From: CBDAPI01 sp964565865
GTDB taxonomy: Bacteria; Acidobacteriota; UBA6911; RPQK01; CBDAPI01
Length of the DNA stretch: 64,000 nucleotides
NCBI GenBank assembly: GCA_964565865.1
Contig: CAZMGM010000001.1
Coordinates: 90,405 to 154,404, forward strand
Direction of reading: 5' to 3'
Numbering within the stretch: position 1 is the stretch's first letter; every line of letters starts with the position of its first letter. Below are positions 7,832 through 16,549 of the stretch, in pieces. The position numbers were made by a program, and so were the translations under genes. The notes under the pieces were generated by a model that worked only from the letters and a program-made list of their open reading frames with translations, had not been told where the DNA came from and ran no database searches.

Positions 7832-8814
7832 CGTCTCTCCTTCCCGATGATTGTTTGCATCTGTCTAGGTTCTTGCCCTCGTCTGTACCCGCCGAAACCA
7901 GCATCAGAAGGAGCATACTCTGCAATCAGGTCAACGTTTGCACCTCCTACGGGAATCCGATCTTCCAGTCCCAGGACCCAGAAAATACTGTTGACCAGGA
8001 GTCTCCGCATAGCCGGCTCTCGAAAATCGTAGGGATGGCCCAGCGTTGTAAAGAAAATCCTGGCACCGCGGTAGCTCTTTGTCCAGGCAACCGGGTTGTC
8101 GAGCGGATAGAGATCCAACTCCTCCATATGGTTCGACTTCAGAGAACGACCGTTCAGGAGGGGATCAGAATCTCCCTGTAAACGATGCTCACCTCCGTGG
8201 ACATGATACAGCCAGGAATAGGATTGAAAGGGCATCATACCGCGTAGAACAGGGTGGCCTTGCTTTCCTTCCCACGCCGATACCGCCGTCAGGGGCCGAG
8301 TCCCATGATGGCCATGATGACTAATCCACTTCTGGCCGAAGACCGTAGCTCCAAAATCGTCATTCCATCGGCTACGAGGATCGTCCTGGTCGTAAGCAAA
8401 TGCGTGCGTCGACGTACGCAACCCTACTATAGGGCGTCCGGAACTCACGTATGCGAGAACCCTTTGCAGCTGCTGCTCCGGCAGTTGTCGGAAACGCAAG
8501 AAAAAGACAGCGAGATCGGCTTCATCAAGAGCCTCCAGGCCTTCGAGACCCGTCAGATAGTCCGGAGTTACCATCCCGGTCTCGGGATCGACCGCGTAGC
8601 AGATAGTAACCCGCATCCCATAGTGTTGGTGCAAGATGCTCGCAATCATGGGCATGGATTCTTCGGATCGATACTCCTCCTCCCCGATCACAAAGACCAC
8701 GTGTGGAATATTTTCGTCCCGGGGCTGGCTGGAAGGGGTACAGGAGCCGAGGACAACCATCAGGGCCAGCGCCCCGTTCTGGCAACGTCTCCGACCAGGT
8801 TTAGCAGCCCACAC
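7828..8814 (-). CDS. ThuA-like domain protein, probably secreted or lipid-anchored
   Basis: The protein has a short basic N-terminus followed by a hydrophobic stretch ending VVLGSC, a likely lipobox, and then a glutamine-amidotransferase-like alpha/beta domain of the ThuA family. Recognisable segments are VVFVIGEEEYRSEESMP, ADLAVFFLRFR, GRPIVGLRTSTHAF, and ARIFFTTLGHPYDFREPAMRRL at the C-terminal side. ThuA proteins occur with oxidoreductases acting on glycosides and 3-keto sugars. The frame remains open to 8862, but that part overlaps a repeat and would need a TTG start, so a GTG at 8814 is preferred. No strong Shine-Dalgarno sequence supports either. It overlaps the next gene by 4 nt. Confidence 0.78.
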   Translation of the reverse strand: MWAAKPGRRRCQNGALALMVVLGSCTPSSQPRDENIPHVVFVIGEEEYRSEESMPMIASILHQHYGMRVTICYAVDPETGMVTPDYLTGLEGLEALDEADLAVFFLRFRQLPEQQLQRVLAYVSSGRPIVGLRTSTHAFAYDQDDPRSRWNDDFGATVFGQKWISHHGHHGTRPLTAVSAWEGKQGHPVLRGMMPFQSYSWLYHVHGGEHRLQGDSDPLLNGRSLKSNHMEELDLYPLDNPVAWTKSYRGARIFFTTLGHPYDFREPAMRRLLVNSIFWVLGLEDRIPVGGANVDLIAEYAPSDAGFGGYRRGQEPRQMQTIIGKERR

Positions 8815-8828
8815 TTGACTCGGCACGG

Positions 8829-8866
8829 GGTCAAAAGTCACAAGTCGGAAGTTGAAAGTCAAGTGT
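8829..8866. repeat. Degenerate TTCGACTTCCGACC-type repeat, copy 2 (inverted)
   Basis: The plus strand reads GTCAAAAGTCACAAGTCGG followed by AAGTTGAAAGTCAAGTG. Its complement matches the short-period pattern seen at 2586-2622 and 48949-48972. It lies just upstream of the ThuA gene and argues against the longest possible reading of that gene. Confidence 0.4.
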
Positions 8867-8956
8867 GTCGCCTGGATTCTCTGCTACGCATTCCTGGCTG
8901 CTGATAGAAGACTGTGGGAGCAGCCGGACACCGGGTCTCGCCAATGAGCCCCGCGA

Positions 8957-10642
8957 TTACGACTTGATATGCTGCGCCTGACCGGAGCTCAGGACCTTCA
9001 GATTGCGCCAGCGAGCCGTGACTCCCTGTCCGAAAAGCGAATGTTCGTAGCGGGAATCGAGTCCGGGCTGAACCCCTCCCCGTCCGTCAGGCAGATCGTC
9101 AAGGAGTGTAAAAATCGCCATGATGACTCGAAAACGGGCCGGCAGGATGATGGGCCCCGCAGGCTCGTCGATGCTGGCGACCCATTCGACGTCCCGGACA
9201 ATCTGTCCGTCAAACAGCCACTGGGCACGATCCGGGGCGGCTTCCAGCCACCCGTCCTCCCCCGGCTGATAGCGAATCTCGTAGTGATGCCAGGAACCGG
9301 GCTCTATGGTCACGTCCGTCAAAAGCGGATCAATCAGAGGGAGGGTGGAGTCTTCGCCGCCGGGAGCCTTCACTGGGAAATGTTCGCGCAGTGCCACGAC
9401 CCGCCGATTGGACACCCCGAGATTCAAAACGATCCCAGTCGTATTGTCGATCAAGGCGATGGCACCATTGCCCAGCCTCGGATCGTCCGGATCCGCCCCG
9501 AACGGGTTGGTCTCGGTCCCCTGTACTTCAACAGAGAGCTCGACGGCAACCGATAGACCTTCGCCGGTCGGGTAGCGACGATCGCTCACCAGCATGGTTT
9601 TGACATGGTCGAGTGGATTGTCGAAGCCAAGGGTGAAGGTGGGAATCTCGATCTCGAACTCAGGCACCTCTGTCGTGGGTGTGGTCAGAGTGGCCGCTGG
9701 ATCGAGCATCTCCCGACCGGCCACCTGGGGAATGCTCCAGCCTCGGCCAATCAGAGGGGAACCGGTCGACCAGTCCGTGAAATCACGGCCTTCCCCCTCC
9801 AGCATGTAGGCCGGCGCAGGGAGCCCTCTCCAGACATCCACGGTCTTGGGATCGTTAGTCCAGTTCAGTGGCTGATAGCTTTCCTCGTCCCAGATCTGAT
9901 CCACCTCCAGGGTCAACTCGACGACATTCCCAGCCGGATCAGGGATGTAAACGAAGATGTTGTGACCGGGACCGTGACGGCTGGGTCCGTAAATGATCGG
10001 AATGTCATTCCGCCAGAGATGGTCACAGACCTTTTTAACGTCACCCCAGTCAGCCAGATCATACGCATAGTGATTTACCTTGGCTGAGCCCGTCTCGAGG
10101 AACGCAATACCGTGGTGCTGCTGATTCCAGCGCATCCAGACGACCGAGTCCCCCACCGCATCGGAAACCCTGAATCCCAGAACGTCGGTATAAAACGCCA
10201 CACAACGCGGAAGGTCGGCCGTCATCATGGTGATGTGACCAAAACGGATGGGTCGGACTTCACATGGCTGTAAGGGCTCCTCGAGGGTCTGCATCCCGGC
10301 ATACAGTTCCACTCGATTCCCGTCCGGGTCAAGATAACAAAGCCCCGATCCATGACCCGGCTCAGGGTAGTCCCTGGGCTCAGGGTGGAAACCCCGGGCT
10401 GCAAGAGTGTCCCGTGCTTCCCCCAGCGCCTCCTCGCTGGCAACCTCCAGTCCCAGGTGGTGCAGGGCCCTTTTCCCGGGATAGATGGCCAGGCAGTGAT
10501 GGTCCCGATTGCAGCGCAGGAAAACGGCTCCATCGATTCGCTCTGTCGTCTCCAACCCTACAATCTTTTCATAGAATTCAGCTGTTTCTTCGACATTGGG
10601 AACACTAATGGCAACGTGAGTGGAAGTTTTGATATCGACCAT
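8957..10642 (-). CDS. Two-VOC-domain ring-cleavage-type dioxygenase fused to a C-terminal DUF6081-like domain
   Basis: Residues 1-120 and 130-275 of this 561-residue protein are two vicinal-oxygen-chelate modules, each opening with an HVAISVPNV- or FGHITMMTAD-type strand carrying a metal-ligand His. The second module ends GNVVELTLE, supplying the Glu ligand expected for catechol 2,3-dioxygenase-type enzymes, with another His around HYAYDLADW. Residues 330-555 form a separate beta-rich domain (GNGAIALIDNTTG, SWHHYEIRYQPGE, SLFGQGVTARWRNLKV) that I recall as similar to DUF6081, a family normally found alone. The sugar isomerase/epimerase gene ends 3 nt upstream, so the two are cotranscribed. 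Fe-dependent ring cleavage or a glyoxalase-like reaction is possible. The fusion is unusual; its substrate is unknown. Confidence 0.75.
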   Translation of the reverse strand: MVDIKTSTHVAISVPNVEETAEFYEKIVGLETTERIDGAVFLRCNRDHHCLAIYPGKRALHHLGLEVASEEALGEARDTLAARGFHPEPRDYPEPGHGSGLCYLDPDGNRVELYAGMQTLEEPLQPCEVRPIRFGHITMMTADLPRCVAFYTDVLGFRVSDAVGDSVVWMRWNQQHHGIAFLETGSAKVNHYAYDLADWGDVKKVCDHLWRNDIPIIYGPSRHGPGHNIFVYIPDPAGNVVELTLEVDQIWDEESYQPLNWTNDPKTVDVWRGLPAPAYMLEGEGRDFTDWSTGSPLIGRGWSIPQVAGREMLDPAATLTTPTTEVPEFEIEIPTFTLGFDNPLDHVKTMLVSDRRYPTGEGLSVAVELSVEVQGTETNPFGADPDDPRLGNGAIALIDNTTGIVLNLGVSNRRVVALREHFPVKAPGGEDSTLPLIDPLLTDVTIEPGSWHHYEIRYQPGEDGWLEAAPDRAQWLFDGQIVRDVEWVASIDEPAGPIILPARFRVIMAIFTLLDDLPDGRGGVQPGLDSRYEHSLFGQGVTARWRNLKVLSSGQAQHIKS

Positions 10643-10645
10643 CGC

Positions 10646-11545
10646 CTAAGAGGACTCCTGTGACTGGTTCCTGACCTGCTCGATCACAGCCTCCAGGTTC
10701 TGCCTCGATCTCCGGGTCCCCTCAGCCAGATTCTCCAGCGTACTGGACACTTTGCGTTCATACTCAATGGCCCAGATTCCGTCAAAGGAGTTCAGGAGTT
10801 CCCGTATGATCGGTCCCCAGTCGATTTCCCCCTCTCCAAAGGCCCGATACTCGACCCCTTTGGGGTTCTGGGGGGCCTGGGCCACGTCCTTCCAGTGAGT
10901 ATAGACAACCCGATCCTGTACAGTCAGCAGGGCCTGGTAGGGATCCTCTCCTCCGAAGGCATAGTTGGCCGGGTCATAGGTCACCCCCACTTCTTTGTGA
11001 GGCACCATATCGAGGAGCCTCCTCAGTCCGGAACCGGTGGCCGAAGTACCCCCATGGTTTTCGATTCCCACGTGAATTCCCTTTCCTTTCAGATAGTCCC
11101 CCACCTTGTTGAAAGCTACGGCCAGAGTGTCGTAAAGGGCCTCTGTAACCCGCTCAGGCGTCAGCACATAGTGCATGGAGTGGCTGAAATCGTGTTCTGT
11201 GAAAACCCGGATGACCTGGGCACCCAGAGCTTCTGCGACGTCTATGGCCTTCATAATCTCAGCAGAGCGGTCCTCGGCAATATCACCTTCCAGGCCCACT
11301 ACGGCGCCGCCCCCAAGAGCCGTTACCTGGACCCCGTTAGCCTCCGCCAACTCCTTTACGAGATCGATTTCTGCCAGCGTAGCATCCAGGGAAATCCGGT
11401 TCTCGCAGTTTTCGTTGAACCACCCGCAATCGATCTCGACAGACGGCGTACCGATTTTTCGACAAGTCTGGAAGAATTCCGGAAGGCCGTATTCTCTGAA
11501 CCCGTAGGCCGCAGTGCCGAACTGAATACCTTCTGCCTTTGTCAT
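10646..11545 (-). CDS. Sugar phosphate isomerase/epimerase (TIM barrel)
   Basis: This 299-residue protein belongs to the xylose-isomerase-like TIM-barrel family. Visible motifs are SVEIDCGWFNE, the conserved VGIENHGGTSATG near residue 165 with a metal-binding Glu, GVTYDPANYAFGGEDP with the Asp ligand, and WAIEYERK near the C-terminus carrying the last Glu. Members isomerise or epimerise sugars or keto-acids using a divalent metal. The ATG at 11545 was chosen over a longer frame because AGGAGGAT precedes it at ideal spacing. It is the first gene of a five-gene minus-strand operon. A damaged paralogue lies 390 nt upstream on the other strand. The exact substrate cannot be read from the sequence. 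Confidence 0.87.
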   Translation of the reverse strand: MTKAEGIQFGTAAYGFREYGLPEFFQTCRKIGTPSVEIDCGWFNENCENRISLDATLAEIDLVKELAEANGVQVTALGGGAVVGLEGDIAEDRSAEIMKAIDVAEALGAQVIRVFTEHDFSHSMHYVLTPERVTEALYDTLAVAFNKVGDYLKGKGIHVGIENHGGTSATGSGLRRLLDMVPHKEVGVTYDPANYAFGGEDPYQALLTVQDRVVYTHWKDVAQAPQNPKGVEYRAFGEGEIDWGPIIRELLNSFDGIWAIEYERKVSSTLENLAEGTRRSRQNLEAVIEQVRNQSQESS

Positions 11546-11931
11546 TGGGAAATCCTCCTGTGAATGACAAAAGTCTAGCCTAAAAGCAGTGCAGAACTCC
11601 AAAATTTCGCCTCGGGGCTACTCTAACGGCCGAGCAAGTCTCAGTCAGGAAATTCACTGCCAGGTCGGCCCGCTCTGCTAAATCCAGTGTATCCAGCACT
11701 TCAGCGTCGTAGGTGGAAGCCGTCAGCTCGGCACTGGGTCTGCGCTCAGACAGCTCACCAGGGCTCTGCTTCCGCCCTTTCGGGGCTAAAGACCACAAAG
11801 TGGTCAGCAGGAAATATCCGTGGGCGTCAGCCCATGGAGGCAGGAGAACTTAGCCACCAGACCCGGAGAGGCGACAGAGTGCATTAAGATTTGCCTTTCT
11901 CCGGAGAAAGACGAAGAACGACGGCAGGAAA
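11546..11931. other. Intergenic between divergent isomerase genes, no gene recognised
   Basis: This 386-nt stretch separates the intact isomerase operon (minus) from the isomerase pseudogene (plus). Neither strand has a frame with recognisable motifs. It must contain the promoter of the minus-strand operon, but no near-consensus -35/-10 pair stands out. Confidence 0.35.
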
Positions 11932-12228
11932 ATGTCTGCACCACAAGACACCCGATTGGAGCTGGCAGCTTACGGGTTTCGTGAATTCAGCCTCAAGGAA
12001 TACTTTCAATTGGCGGTAGATCTGAGGCTGAGCGCAGTTGAGGTCGACTGGGGATGACTGCCCCATGCCAGAAACAAGCTATTGGTCAAATCCAGCAAAG
12101 AGGAAATTGCTGAAGTAACGCGACTGGAAAAAGCGCAAGAGTCAAGGTAGTCTTGCTGGAGGGCCACAGGACCGACCTGTGTAATTTGAGATCAGTGATC
12201 GGATCGGTAAGAAGTGGGGCCAATTGAG
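11932..12228 (+). pseudogene. Second sugar phosphate isomerase/epimerase, N-terminal remnant
   Basis: An ATG at 11932, after a CGGCAGGAAA ribosome binding site, encodes MSAPQDTRLELAAYGFREFS, then KEYFQLAVDL and SAVEVDWG, and hits TGA at 12055. The same frame continues with LPHARNKLLVKSSKEEIAEV to a TAG. A third segment in another frame gives VKVVLLEGH followed by TDLCNLR. The first part parallels the intact neighbour (TAAYGFREYGLPEFFQ, SVEIDCG). There is thus at least one nonsense codon and one frameshift, and the remaining two thirds of the barrel is absent. It lies just upstream of the hydroxyacid dehydrogenase gene, suggesting it was once the first gene of that operon. Confidence 0.7.
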
Positions 12229-12329
12229 AACAGCGTAAAGGCCCTCGTGCCAGCGAGCTCTGATCAACCAAACCGCTTGGATAACACTAGTTGACAACCC
12301 GTCGAACTCACGGCAAAACAGGAGTCACC

Positions 12330-13364
12330 ATGAGCCCACGTTTAATTCTTTTATATATTGCCCACCCATTTCTTGAAAACGAAGGATTCACACCCTGGGG
12401 TCAGGATGTCTTTAATGCCATCGGGGACCGGCATGAGATTCGGACCCTGAATAAGAAGGCTCCGATTGCCCCGCAGCTGGAGGGCGTCGACGTGGTCATC
12501 GACCTTGGAGGGGAGGCAGGAAGCAGAGCAGGAGTCTCCGAGGAACGATACCGTCTAGCCACCGAACTGGCCGATGCGTCAGCCGGAAAGGTTCGTCTGT
12601 GGCAAATCGTGGGAACCGGTTTTGAACACTTCGACCTAGACTATTGGAAGAGCAAGGCGATCCCTGTTTCCAACGCCCCTGGACAATTCAGTGCCGTGGG
12701 GTTGGCGGAATGCGCCATGATGTTCATCCTGATGTTAACTCGCAAATACCCGGTTGCCCGCGGGAACTTTAAGAGAGGCGAGGTTGGTAACCCTCTGGGC
12801 ACAGAGCTGGTTGGTTTGAAGCTTGGCATCATTGGTCTTGGAGCCAGCGGTATAGAACTCGCCAGGCGGGCGCTACCTTTTGGCATGCGCATTGCTGCTA
12901 TCGACATTCGAGATGTGCCGGACGAAGAGGTGGAAGAGTTCCAGTTGGAATTCGTGGGCAAGCCGGCTGATCTCGACAAGGTCGTTGCCGACTCGGACAT
13001 CCTGTCACTTCACCTCCACGTCAACGAGGAAACGAAACACTTGATGGACGCCCGGCGTTTGGCTCTCATGAAACCAACTGCCCTGCTGGTCAATATCGCC
13101 CGGGGAGCCCTCGTTGACGAAGAGGCGCTGGCTCAAGCCCTGGTCGAAGGCAGAATCGGCGGTGCAGGGCTGGATGTCTTCGCCGGTGATACCCTGGAAG
13201 GTCACGATTGGAACGCACCCGTCTACAGCCTGCCCAATGTTGTCACGACACCCCACGTCGCTGGAGCAACGGACGGCACCTCACGCAAGCGGGCCCAGGC
13301 GGTAGCCGAGAATGTGGACCGCATCGCCAATGGTGTACCGGCACTCTACCGGATCGATGAGTGA
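12330..13364 (+). CDS. D-isomer-specific 2-hydroxyacid dehydrogenase (NAD)
   Basis: The 344-residue protein has the two-domain architecture of the D-2-hydroxyacid dehydrogenases. A dinucleotide-binding motif GIIGLGASG lies near residue 170, the substrate-binding Arg is in NIARGALVDEEAL, the Glu follows the GGAGLDVF segment, and the catalytic His is in TTPHVAGAT near the C-terminus. It should interconvert a 2-keto acid and a D-2-hydroxy acid with NAD(H), for example a glyoxylate/hydroxypyruvate or sugar-acid intermediate. The ATG at 12330 was chosen because AGGAGTCACC precedes it. It is followed 45 nt later by the aldehyde dehydrogenase gene, so the two are probably an operon. The upstream isomerase is a pseudogene. 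Confidence 0.88.
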   Translation: MSPRLILLYIAHPFLENEGFTPWGQDVFNAIGDRHEIRTLNKKAPIAPQLEGVDVVIDLGGEAGSRAGVSEERYRLATELADASAGKVRLWQIVGTGFEHFDLDYWKSKAIPVSNAPGQFSAVGLAECAMMFILMLTRKYPVARGNFKRGEVGNPLGTELVGLKLGIIGLGASGIELARRALPFGMRIAAIDIRDVPDEEVEEFQLEFVGKPADLDKVVADSDILSLHLHVNEETKHLMDARRLALMKPTALLVNIARGALVDEEALAQALVEGRIGGAGLDVFAGDTLEGHDWNAPVYSLPNVVTTPHVAGATDGTSRKRAQAVAENVDRIANGVPALYRIDE

Positions 13365-13409
13365 AGTTGCGGGCCTTTAGGAACGCCACTTCAGAAAGGA
13401 CTGAAAATC

Positions 13410-14888
13410 ATGGCAATCGGCACGGGGGCTCATTCCACAGCCTTCAATCTTGAACATGCACAACTTTACATCGACCAGAAGTGGGTCGACGGGGAAGAGG
13501 GCGGTCAGCTGGACGTCATCAATCCGGCTACGGAAGAGACCATTCAGGCAGTTGGCTACGGAACTGCAAACGACGCCCGGACAGCGTTGGAAGCCGCCCA
13601 CCGGGCCTTACCCGGCTGGAAATCCCTGACCGCCTACGATCGGGCTGCCAAGCTCAAGCGGATTGCCGAGCTCATCGTGAAACACGCAGATGACCTGGCG
13701 ACCACCATGACGATGGAGCAGGGTAAGCCCTTGTCTGAATCCCGCGCGGAAACCATGGCCTCGGCGGCTACTTTCGAATGGTTCGCTGAGGAGGGCAAGC
13801 GCGCCTATGGCCGGACCATTCCGGGCAGTGTGGCGAATAAGCGTTTGTTCACAGTGCGCCATCCGGTTGGTGTGTGCGCAGCAGTGTCACCCTGGAATTT
13901 CCCGCTTTTGTTGCAGGTACGCAAGATTGCTCCCGCGCTGGCCGTCGGCTGCACCACGGTTTCGCGGCCGGCCAGCCAGACTCCGCTTTGCCTCATCCGG
14001 CTCTTCGAGCTCATGGAACAGGCTGATCTTCCTCCTGGTGTCGTGAACCTGGTCATGGGCCCCCCACAGGAAATCATGCGGGAGTTCATGAACAATAGTA
14101 TCTGCCGAAAAGTTTCTTTCACCGGATCGACCGAGGTGGGCAAGCAACTGATGAGGCAGTCCAGCGATCAAGTCAAATTACTGAGTCTAGAGCTGGGTGG
14201 CCACGCTCCCGTGATCATTTTCCCAGATGTTGATGTGGAGGCAGCTGCCAAGGCTTCCGTCATCGGAAAGTTCCGGAACAACGGCCAGGTTTGCGTCAGT
14301 CCGACTCGTTTCTACGCCCAGAAGTCTATTGGAAAGGACTACCTGGAAGCGTGCGTGGAAGCAACGAAGAGTCTGAAACTGGGGAACGGGTTGGAGGAGG
14401 GAGTCGAGATCGGCCCCATGTTCGAATCCAGGGCTCTGGACAAGACCGAAGATCTGGTTCGAGATGCCACACAGAAGGGCGCTCGCTGCCTCCTCGGAGG
14501 TGAACGATCGAGGCGCTTCGAAAGTGGCTATTTCTTTGAGCCGACGGTATTGACCGACCTCCAGAGAGACATGGACATCATGCGCGATGAGCCGTTCGCT
14601 CCAGTGATGACCATCCTGGATTTCGACTCGGTTGATGAGGCGATTGCCAAAGCCAACGACACGAACTACGGCCTCGCGGCATATGTCTTCACCAACGATC
14701 TCACCAACGCATTCAGAATGGCGGATGGTTTAGAGTTCGGGATCATCGGTATCAATGACCCCGTCCCGGCAGCACCCCAGGCACCCTTTGGCGGGTTGAA
14801 AGAGTCGGGGCTGGGCAGAGAAAACGCCATTGAGGGTCTGGACGCCTACCTGGAGACCAAGTCTGTATCCATAGCGCTGCGTACCTAG
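13410..14888 (+). CDS. NAD(P)-dependent aldehyde dehydrogenase, succinate-semialdehyde-dehydrogenase-like
   Basis: This 492-residue enzyme is full length for the ALDH superfamily. The cofactor-binding and proton-abstracting segments are visible: SPWNFPLLLQVRKIAPALA, FTGSTEVGKQL, LELGGHAPVII with the catalytic Glu, NNGQVCVSPTRF with nucleophile Cys295, and the C-terminal EPFAPVM and PFGGLKESGLGRENA. The closest relatives by motif are succinate-semialdehyde and other semialdehyde dehydrogenases (GabD type), and a keto-glutarate-semialdehyde role would fit a pathway starting from an arabinonate-type dehydratase. A ribosome binding site (AGAAAGGA) precedes the ATG. It lies downstream of the 2-hydroxyacid dehydrogenase gene and converges on the M19 dipeptidase locus. 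Confidence 0.87.
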   Translation: MAIGTGAHSTAFNLEHAQLYIDQKWVDGEEGGQLDVINPATEETIQAVGYGTANDARTALEAAHRALPGWKSLTAYDRAAKLKRIAELIVKHADDLATTMTMEQGKPLSESRAETMASAATFEWFAEEGKRAYGRTIPGSVANKRLFTVRHPVGVCAAVSPWNFPLLLQVRKIAPALAVGCTTVSRPASQTPLCLIRLFELMEQADLPPGVVNLVMGPPQEIMREFMNNSICRKVSFTGSTEVGKQLMRQSSDQVKLLSLELGGHAPVIIFPDVDVEAAAKASVIGKFRNNGQVCVSPTRFYAQKSIGKDYLEACVEATKSLKLGNGLEEGVEIGPMFESRALDKTEDLVRDATQKGARCLLGGERSRRFESGYFFEPTVLTDLQRDMDIMRDEPFAPVMTILDFDSVDEAIAKANDTNYGLAAYVFTNDLTNAFRMADGLEFGIIGINDPVPAAPQAPFGGLKESGLGRENAIEGLDAYLETKSVSIALRT

Positions 14889-14965
14889 TTGAGGCGGCAA
14901 TCGGAGTCCGCTGCGGGAGCCGCGCGGCGCAGGAGGTGTTGGAGGTCGGCTGAGTTCTCCCTAGC

Positions 14966-14981
14966 CCTGGCTTTCGCCAGG
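14966..14981. terminator. Small stem-loop between converging genes
   Basis: CCTGGC-TTTC-GCCAGG forms a 6-bp hairpin 78 nt after the aldehyde dehydrogenase stop codon and 51 nt beyond the end of the opposing dipeptidase locus. There is no T-run, so it is only a weak candidate for a bidirectional terminator. Confidence 0.3.
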
Positions 14982-15031
14982 AGCTCTGCTTCACCCGGTG
15001 CCGCAGTCCAGGTTCCATCCTGCTGCGATTC

Positions 15032-16128
15032 CTACGACCAAGTCTTTCGAAACAGCCGGAGCGCGTTGCCGTACAGGATCCCCGTGATGTCATCCGAAGA
15101 AAAACCGGCCTCTTCCAGGACCGGACCGAAGCCCTGCAGGTCAGCGATGGTGTCCACGTCGGTGGGTGTTGCCTCGGCACCAAAGCCACCGTCCATGTCC
15201 GTGCCGATCGCGATATTCGCAGTGGAGCCGCCCGCCAGACCCGCAACATGCTCGATATGTGGGAGCAGGCCTCGCATATCGTATTTTGATTTCCAGGTTC
15301 GGAAATCCGGCCGGGCTCCCCACTCAATGTCGGGGTCAATGAACGACTGGCAGAACACCAGGCCAATGACTCCGTCCCGGGCGATGATCTCCTGAATCAT
15401 CCAATCCTCGAGATGCCGCTGCCCTTTGACCAGGGATCGGCAGGTGCAATGCGAGGCCATGATGGGGCCATCCCAGATCTGAAATGACTCTTGTACCGCC
15501 TGGTCTGCCATGTGGGTGATGTCGAGGATCATGCCTGCCTGGCGCATTGCCTTGTAAAGTGGCGGCGCGGTCGCCTTCAATCCACCCACGGCACCAGTCC
15601 CGTGTATGTAAGTGTTGTGACCGAAGTGAGCCGGGCCCACGACTCGCAACCCGGCATTCCACCAGAACTCCACGTCGTCCGGATCCGCAATGGGATCGGC
15701 GCTTTCCATTGAAAGAATGTGATAGACCGGTGGGGATTCGGTCGAATGCTCCCAGGCTTCCACCGCGTCCTGCAGATCCGCCAGTCCCAGTATGGGCTTG
15801 ATTTCACCACGCTTGACCATCGCCTGATAGTAGGCAAGATGGCCGCGACCCATGGCCATGGCCTGCTCTTGGGTGCGCAGGCCATCGAGGCGCTTGTCCA
15901 GGGACCTCGGTTCGATGCGGGACATTATCGTACTGAGAATGATCCCGACGCGGCCCCGCCGTAATTCAGTTTGTCGCTCACCTGCGGTGGTTCCAAATCT
16001 TCCTGCTTGCGAACCTCGAGGACAGGAAGTGTAAGGTCGCGATTCCAGAACAGCGCGTCCCAGGCCAGATCCAGGTGGAGATCAATGATCAGGGGTTGTG
16101 TCACGGGTAAACTAATCTGTTCTTCCAT
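15032..16128 (-). pseudogene. Membrane dipeptidase (peptidase M19), split by a frameshift
   Basis: The N-terminal part, from the ATG at 16128, carries PLIIDLHLDLAWD with the metal-binding HxD of M19 peptidases and continues to KLNYGG. The rest is in another frame, from about 15950 downwards: GRVGIILSTIM, SRIEPRS, GHLAYYQAM, GMILDITHMAD (His ligand), MASHCTCRSL (His ligand), AIGTDMDGG and a C-terminal GNALRLF. The frames meet in the G/C-rich run at about 15945-15960 (GGCGGGGCCGCG), where one base gained or lost would restore a protein of about 365 residues. Either the gene is recently inactivated or the assembly has an indel. If intact it would hydrolyse dipeptides or dehydropeptides with a binuclear zinc centre. 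Confidence 0.7.
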
Positions 16129-16534
16129 CAGAAGACATAGATTTGGGCCGTCGCTGCAGGTCGAGATAAAAGAGGCTTCCCCACAGCACCACCACCTCTC
16201 CCCCCAAACACCAGACAATGGCGACGGCACGAATTTTTCGCACTGGCAAGCGTCCCCTCCAGCGGTACATGGGATGCCCGTCGCTGAGGATCATGTGTCG
16301 CATGCCGGAGTGGGCCAATACCCATTTCAGAAAAGACACCGCCAGAAACACCCACAGGATGCGGTAGCCGAATATGGTGCCGCCCCGCGAGGAAAACAGG
16401 GTTTCTCCCCTTCCCTGGGTCAACGAGACTACGATCGCACCAGGCCCGAAAAAGCGCAGTCACAGCAGAGGATTAGCCCGAATCCGAGCACGTGGCGGTG
16501 CCAGTACTTCTTGCTCGACTTCCTGGTTCATCAT
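16112..16534 (-). pseudogene. Nramp-like divalent metal transporter, truncated with nonsense codon
   Basis: The frame from the ATG at 16534 reads MMNQEVEQEVLAPPRARIRA, NPLL, then an in-frame TGA, and resumes FFGPGAIVVSLTQGRGETLF, TIFGYRILWVFLAVSFLKW, and HSGMRHMILSDGHPMYRW. The order of a GPG motif, a G-rGE-type segment, and a hydrophobic segment ending FLKW resembles the first helices of Nramp-type metal transporters. It degenerates after the third hydrophobic segment, so most of the roughly 400-500 residue transporter is missing. It begins 15 nt after the dehydratase gene in the same operon and runs into the M19 start. The family call is a recognition from memory of the motif order; that it is broken is certain from the TGA. 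Confidence 0.55.
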
Positions 16535-16549
16535 CGATCAATTGAGTTC

